DNA of 64,000 nt from Streptomyces sp. NBRC 110028 (GTDB lineage Bacteria > Actinomycetota > Actinomycetes > Streptomycetales > Streptomycetaceae), in the NCBI RefSeq assembly GCF_001417735.1, contig NZ_BBUZ01000022.1, forward strand, positions 558,001-622,000, written 5' to 3'. Below are positions 61,850 through 64,000 of this stretch, in pieces. Under the pieces are notes generated by a model, which had not been told where the DNA came from, searched no databases, and was given only the letters and a program-made list of their open reading frames with translations. Both the position numbers and the translations under genes were made by a program. The first letter of the stretch is position 1; each line of letters starts with the position of its first letter.

Positions 61850-62857
61850 ATGTCCACTACGAATGGCCAGTGGTATCCACCCGAGTGGCCAGAGCGCATC
61901 CGGTTGTTGTCGGCCGGTGAGCTGACCCCGGTGACGCCGCGCCGGGCCGCCACCGTGCTGCTGCTGCGGGACGGACCGGACGGCGCGCCGGGCGGGCAGG
62001 ACGGGGAGTACGGGGCGAACGGGGAACGGCACGGAGACCAGTTCGGAAAACGGCACGGAGACCAGTTCGGAACGGACGGCGATCGCGGCGGCCGGGCGGC
62101 CGGGCTCGCCGTGTACATGCTGCGCAGACGCGCCTCCATGGCCTTCGCCGGAGGCGCGTACGCCTATCCGGGTGGCGCGGTGGACCCGCGGGACGAGCGG
62201 ATGGTCGCCTGGGCCGGGCCCTCGCGCGCCCAGTGGGCGCGGCGGCTGGGCCTCGACGAGAGCGACGCGACCCAGGCTCAGGCCATCGTGTGCGCGGCGG
62301 TCCGGGAGACCTTCGAGGAGGCCGGCGTGCTCCTCGCGGGCCCGACCCCGCACACGGTCGTCGCGGACACCACGGGCGACGACTGGGAGGCGGACCGCCT
62401 GTCGCTGGTCGCCCGGGACCTGTCGTTCGCCGAATTCCTCGACCGGCGCGGACTGGTGCTCCGCTCGGACCTGCTCGGCGGCTGGGCGCGCTGGATCACT
62501 CCGGAGTTCGAACCACGCCGCTACGACACCTGGTTCTTCGTGGCCGCGCTGCCGCGGGGACAGCGCACGCGCAACGCCTCCACGGAGGCGGACCGCACGG
62601 TCTGGATCCGTCCCGGGGACGCGGCCGACCGCTACGACCGGGGCGAGCTGCTGATGATGCCCCCGACCATCGCGACGCTACGGCAGCTGCGGCGCCACAA
62701 CACGGTTCACGACGCGCTGGTGGCCGCCACGGACCAGGACCTCACCCCGGTGCTCGCACAGGCCCGGCGGGAGGGCGATCAGCTGGTGCTGAGCTGGCCG
62801 GGCCACGACGAGTTCACCAAGCTCATCCCGGGCGCCACGGGGGAGCCGCGAGCATGA
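61850..62857 (+). CDS. NUDIX hydrolase domain protein
   Basis: This 335-residue protein starts at ATG 61850. The NUDIX box is split by a long insert: GGAYAYPGGAVD precedes IVCAAVRETFEEAGVLL, with the REx2EE of the box. It overlaps the next gene by 4 nt. Two 24-bp direct repeats at 62025-62072 add RHGDQFGK-type octapeptides in the acidic linker near residue 62. The substrate is not known. Confidence 0.82.
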   Translation: MSTTNGQWYPPEWPERIRLLSAGELTPVTPRRAATVLLLRDGPDGAPGGQDGEYGANGERHGDQFGKRHGDQFGTDGDRGGRAAGLAVYMLRRRASMAFAGGAYAYPGGAVDPRDERMVAWAGPSRAQWARRLGLDESDATQAQAIVCAAVRETFEEAGVLLAGPTPHTVVADTTGDDWEADRLSLVARDLSFAEFLDRRGLVLRSDLLGGWARWITPEFEPRRYDTWFFVAALPRGQRTRNASTEADRTVWIRPGDAADRYDRGELLMMPPTIATLRQLRRHNTVHDALVAATDQDLTPVLAQARREGDQLVLSWPGHDEFTKLIPGATGEPRA

Positions 62858-63684
62858 CGTACGCAGCCGCCCTGCCCGGTCAGCCGCGCGGAGGCGCGAT
62901 CGGCGGCCCGGCGACCGACCGCGCCGTCTGTGTCCTCGCGCCGAATCCGTCGCCCATGACGCTGGACGGCACCAACACCTGGATCGTCGCCGAGCCGGAC
63001 TCCGACCTCGCTGTCGTCATCGATCCCGGCCCGCGGGACGACGGCCACCTGGAGAACGTCATCGCGACGGCGGAGCGGGCCGGGAAGCGGATCGCGCTGA
63101 CGCTGCTGACCCACGGCCACCCCGACCACGCGGAGGGCGCGGCCCGCTTCGCCGAGCTGACCCGGACGCGGGTCCGGGCGCTGGACCCCGAGCTGCGGCT
63201 CGGCGACGAGGGGCTGGAACAGGGGGACGTCATAACCACCGGCGGTCTGGAGATGCGGGTGGTGCCCACGCCCGGCCACACCGCCGACTCGCTGTCCTTC
63301 CACCTCCCGGCCGACGCCGCGGTCCTGACCGGCGACACGGTGCTCGGGCGCGGCACCACGGTCGTCGCGCATCCGGACGGGCGGCTCGGCGACTACCTGG
63401 ACTCGCTGCGGCGGCTGCGGTCGCTCACGGTGGACGACGGCGTCGGTACGGTGCTGCCGGGCCACGGCCCGGTGCTGAACGACGCGCAGGGCGTGGTGGA
63501 GTACTACCTGGCACACCGCGCCAACCGCCTCGCGCAGGTCGAGACGGCGGTCGAGAGCGGCCACCGCACGCCCTCGGAGGTCGTGGCGCACGTCTACGCG
63601 GACGTGGACCGGTCGCTGTGGCCCGCGGCCGAGCTGTCGGTGCGCGCCCAGCTGGACTATCTGCGCGAGCACGGGCTGATCTGA
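62854..63684 (+). CDS. MBL-fold metallohydrolase
   Basis: This 276-residue protein starts at ATG 62854, overlapping the NUDIX stop (ATGA). Metal motifs are LTHGHPDHAEGA, PGHTADSLSF, LTGDTVLG and LPGHGPV, the order of glyoxalase-II-like beta-lactamase-fold enzymes. A C-terminal helix block (VVEYYLAHRANRLAQVETAV) resembles the LACTB2 group. It forms a two-gene operon with the NUDIX gene, followed by a terminator. Confidence 0.9.
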   Translation: MTYAAALPGQPRGGAIGGPATDRAVCVLAPNPSPMTLDGTNTWIVAEPDSDLAVVIDPGPRDDGHLENVIATAERAGKRIALTLLTHGHPDHAEGAARFAELTRTRVRALDPELRLGDEGLEQGDVITTGGLEMRVVPTPGHTADSLSFHLPADAAVLTGDTVLGRGTTVVAHPDGRLGDYLDSLRRLRSLTVDDGVGTVLPGHGPVLNDAQGVVEYYLAHRANRLAQVETAVESGHRTPSEVVAHVYADVDRSLWPAAELSVRAQLDYLREHGLI

Positions 63685-63697
63685 GCGCTCCGGGCAT

Positions 63698-63739
63698 GGC
63701 GAAGGGCCAAAGGCGAAGGGCCAAAGGCGAAGGGCCAGA
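63698..63739 (+). repeat. Tandem GGCGAAGGGCCAAA repeats
   Basis: Three full 14-nt copies (63698, 63712 and 63726) and part of a fourth lie between the MBL gene and its terminator. Confidence 0.7.
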
Positions 63740-63755
63740 GGCGAAGGCCCATGGC

Positions 63756-63791
63756 GAAGGGCCCCGGCCGGGAATCCGGCAGGGGCCCTTC
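63756..63791. terminator. MBL/crp terminator hairpin
   Basis: GAAGGGCCCC (63756-63765) pairs with GGGGCCCTTC (63782-63791), with an inner GCCGG/CCGGC, and is followed by TTGTGTCTTG. It separates the convergent MBL and crp genes. Confidence 0.8.
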
Positions 63792-63825
63792 TTGTGTCTT
63801 GTCCTGCTGTCCTACGCGCCGTTCG

Positions 63826-64000
63826 TCAGCGGGACCGCTTGGCCAGCCGCTCGACGTCCAGCAGGATCACCGCGCGCGCCTCCAGCCGCAGCCAGCCGCG
63901 GCCCGCGAAGTCGGCGAGTGCCTTGTTGACCGTCTCGCGGGAGGCGCCGACCAGCTGGGCCAGCTCCTCCTGGGTCAGGTCGTGGACGACGTGAATGCCC
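63826..64000 (-). CDS. crp: Crp-family regulator, C-terminal part
   Basis: The last 57 residues before the stop at 63826 form the winged HTH of a cAMP receptor protein: [31 protein letters not shown], the Crp/Fnr recognition helix with the RETVNKAL core. The start and the nucleotide-binding domain lie outside the window. Position near the wblA cluster agrees with crp of Streptomyces, which acts in germination and antibiotic control. Confidence 0.88.
   Translation of the reverse strand, partial: GIHVVHDLTQEELAQLVGASRETVNKALADFAGRGWLRLEARAVILLDVERLAKRSR

Overview
The window is high-GC DNA with actinobacterial gene content: wblA (WhiB family), crp, dnaX beside a small SRP RNA, recR with YbaB, lysC-asd, and many GTG/TTG starts. 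Gene order around wblA, the class A penicillin-binding protein and the paired ArsA-like ATPases matches what is known from Streptomyces chromosomes, so the source is most likely a Streptomyces or close relative. No sequence search was run; all family calls are from reading the translations.

The layout alternates core chromosome with integrated elements. (1) 1-6857 is the right part of an actinomycete integrative and conjugative element (AICE): a prim-pol replication gene, a possible origin made of a 39-nt inverted repeat and TTCTGTCA repeats, xis and int, plus decayed genes and a secreted tripeptidyl aminopeptidase. Its left end lies outside the window. (2) 6858-10861 is a second, smaller element stacked between two copies of the same 54-bp attachment core. 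It carries a VapBC-type toxin-antitoxin pair, a pRiA4b ORF-3 family gene, an HTH gene and a decayed gene, but no integrase. The intact tRNA-Ser(GGA) at 10863-10947 is the integration target. (3) 11017-34503 is core: SRP RNA, dnaX-ybaB-recR-DUF5063, lysC-asd, an ECF sigma factor with a membrane partner, SURF1, an S9 peptidase, a P450, two VOC proteins, a K+/H+ antiporter with its regulatory subunit, a beta-helix membrane protein, a CASTOR/POLLUX-type channel, MarR and RDD proteins.

(4) 34533-53189 is an integrated island in tRNA-Pro(CGG), bounded by a 63-bp att duplication and lacking any integrase. It contains a HATPase regulator, a broken XRE regulator next to a flavoprotein gene, a transposase remnant, a PrsW-type intramembrane protease fused to a polymorphic-toxin-like C-terminus followed by a putative immunity gene, a UvrD-like helicase, an additional complete tRNA-Trp(CCA), and a four-gene condensin-type operon matching Wadjet type II (JetABCD), an anti-plasmid defence system. 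(5) 53215-64000 is core again: metallophosphoesterase, YqeY, class A PBP, wblA, two ArsA-like ATPases, a DUF4177-RidA pair, NUDIX, MBL-fold protein and the 3' end of crp.

The strongest candidates for something undescribed are three. First, a leader hairpin recurs three times in the AICE with a conserved loop, compensatory stem changes and a fixed distance to the start codon. Second, a shared end architecture (11-12-nt tandem repeat pair, hairpin, att core) is found in all three elements. Third, the tRNA-Pro island combines plasmid defence, a protease-released toxin and its own tRNA-Trp.
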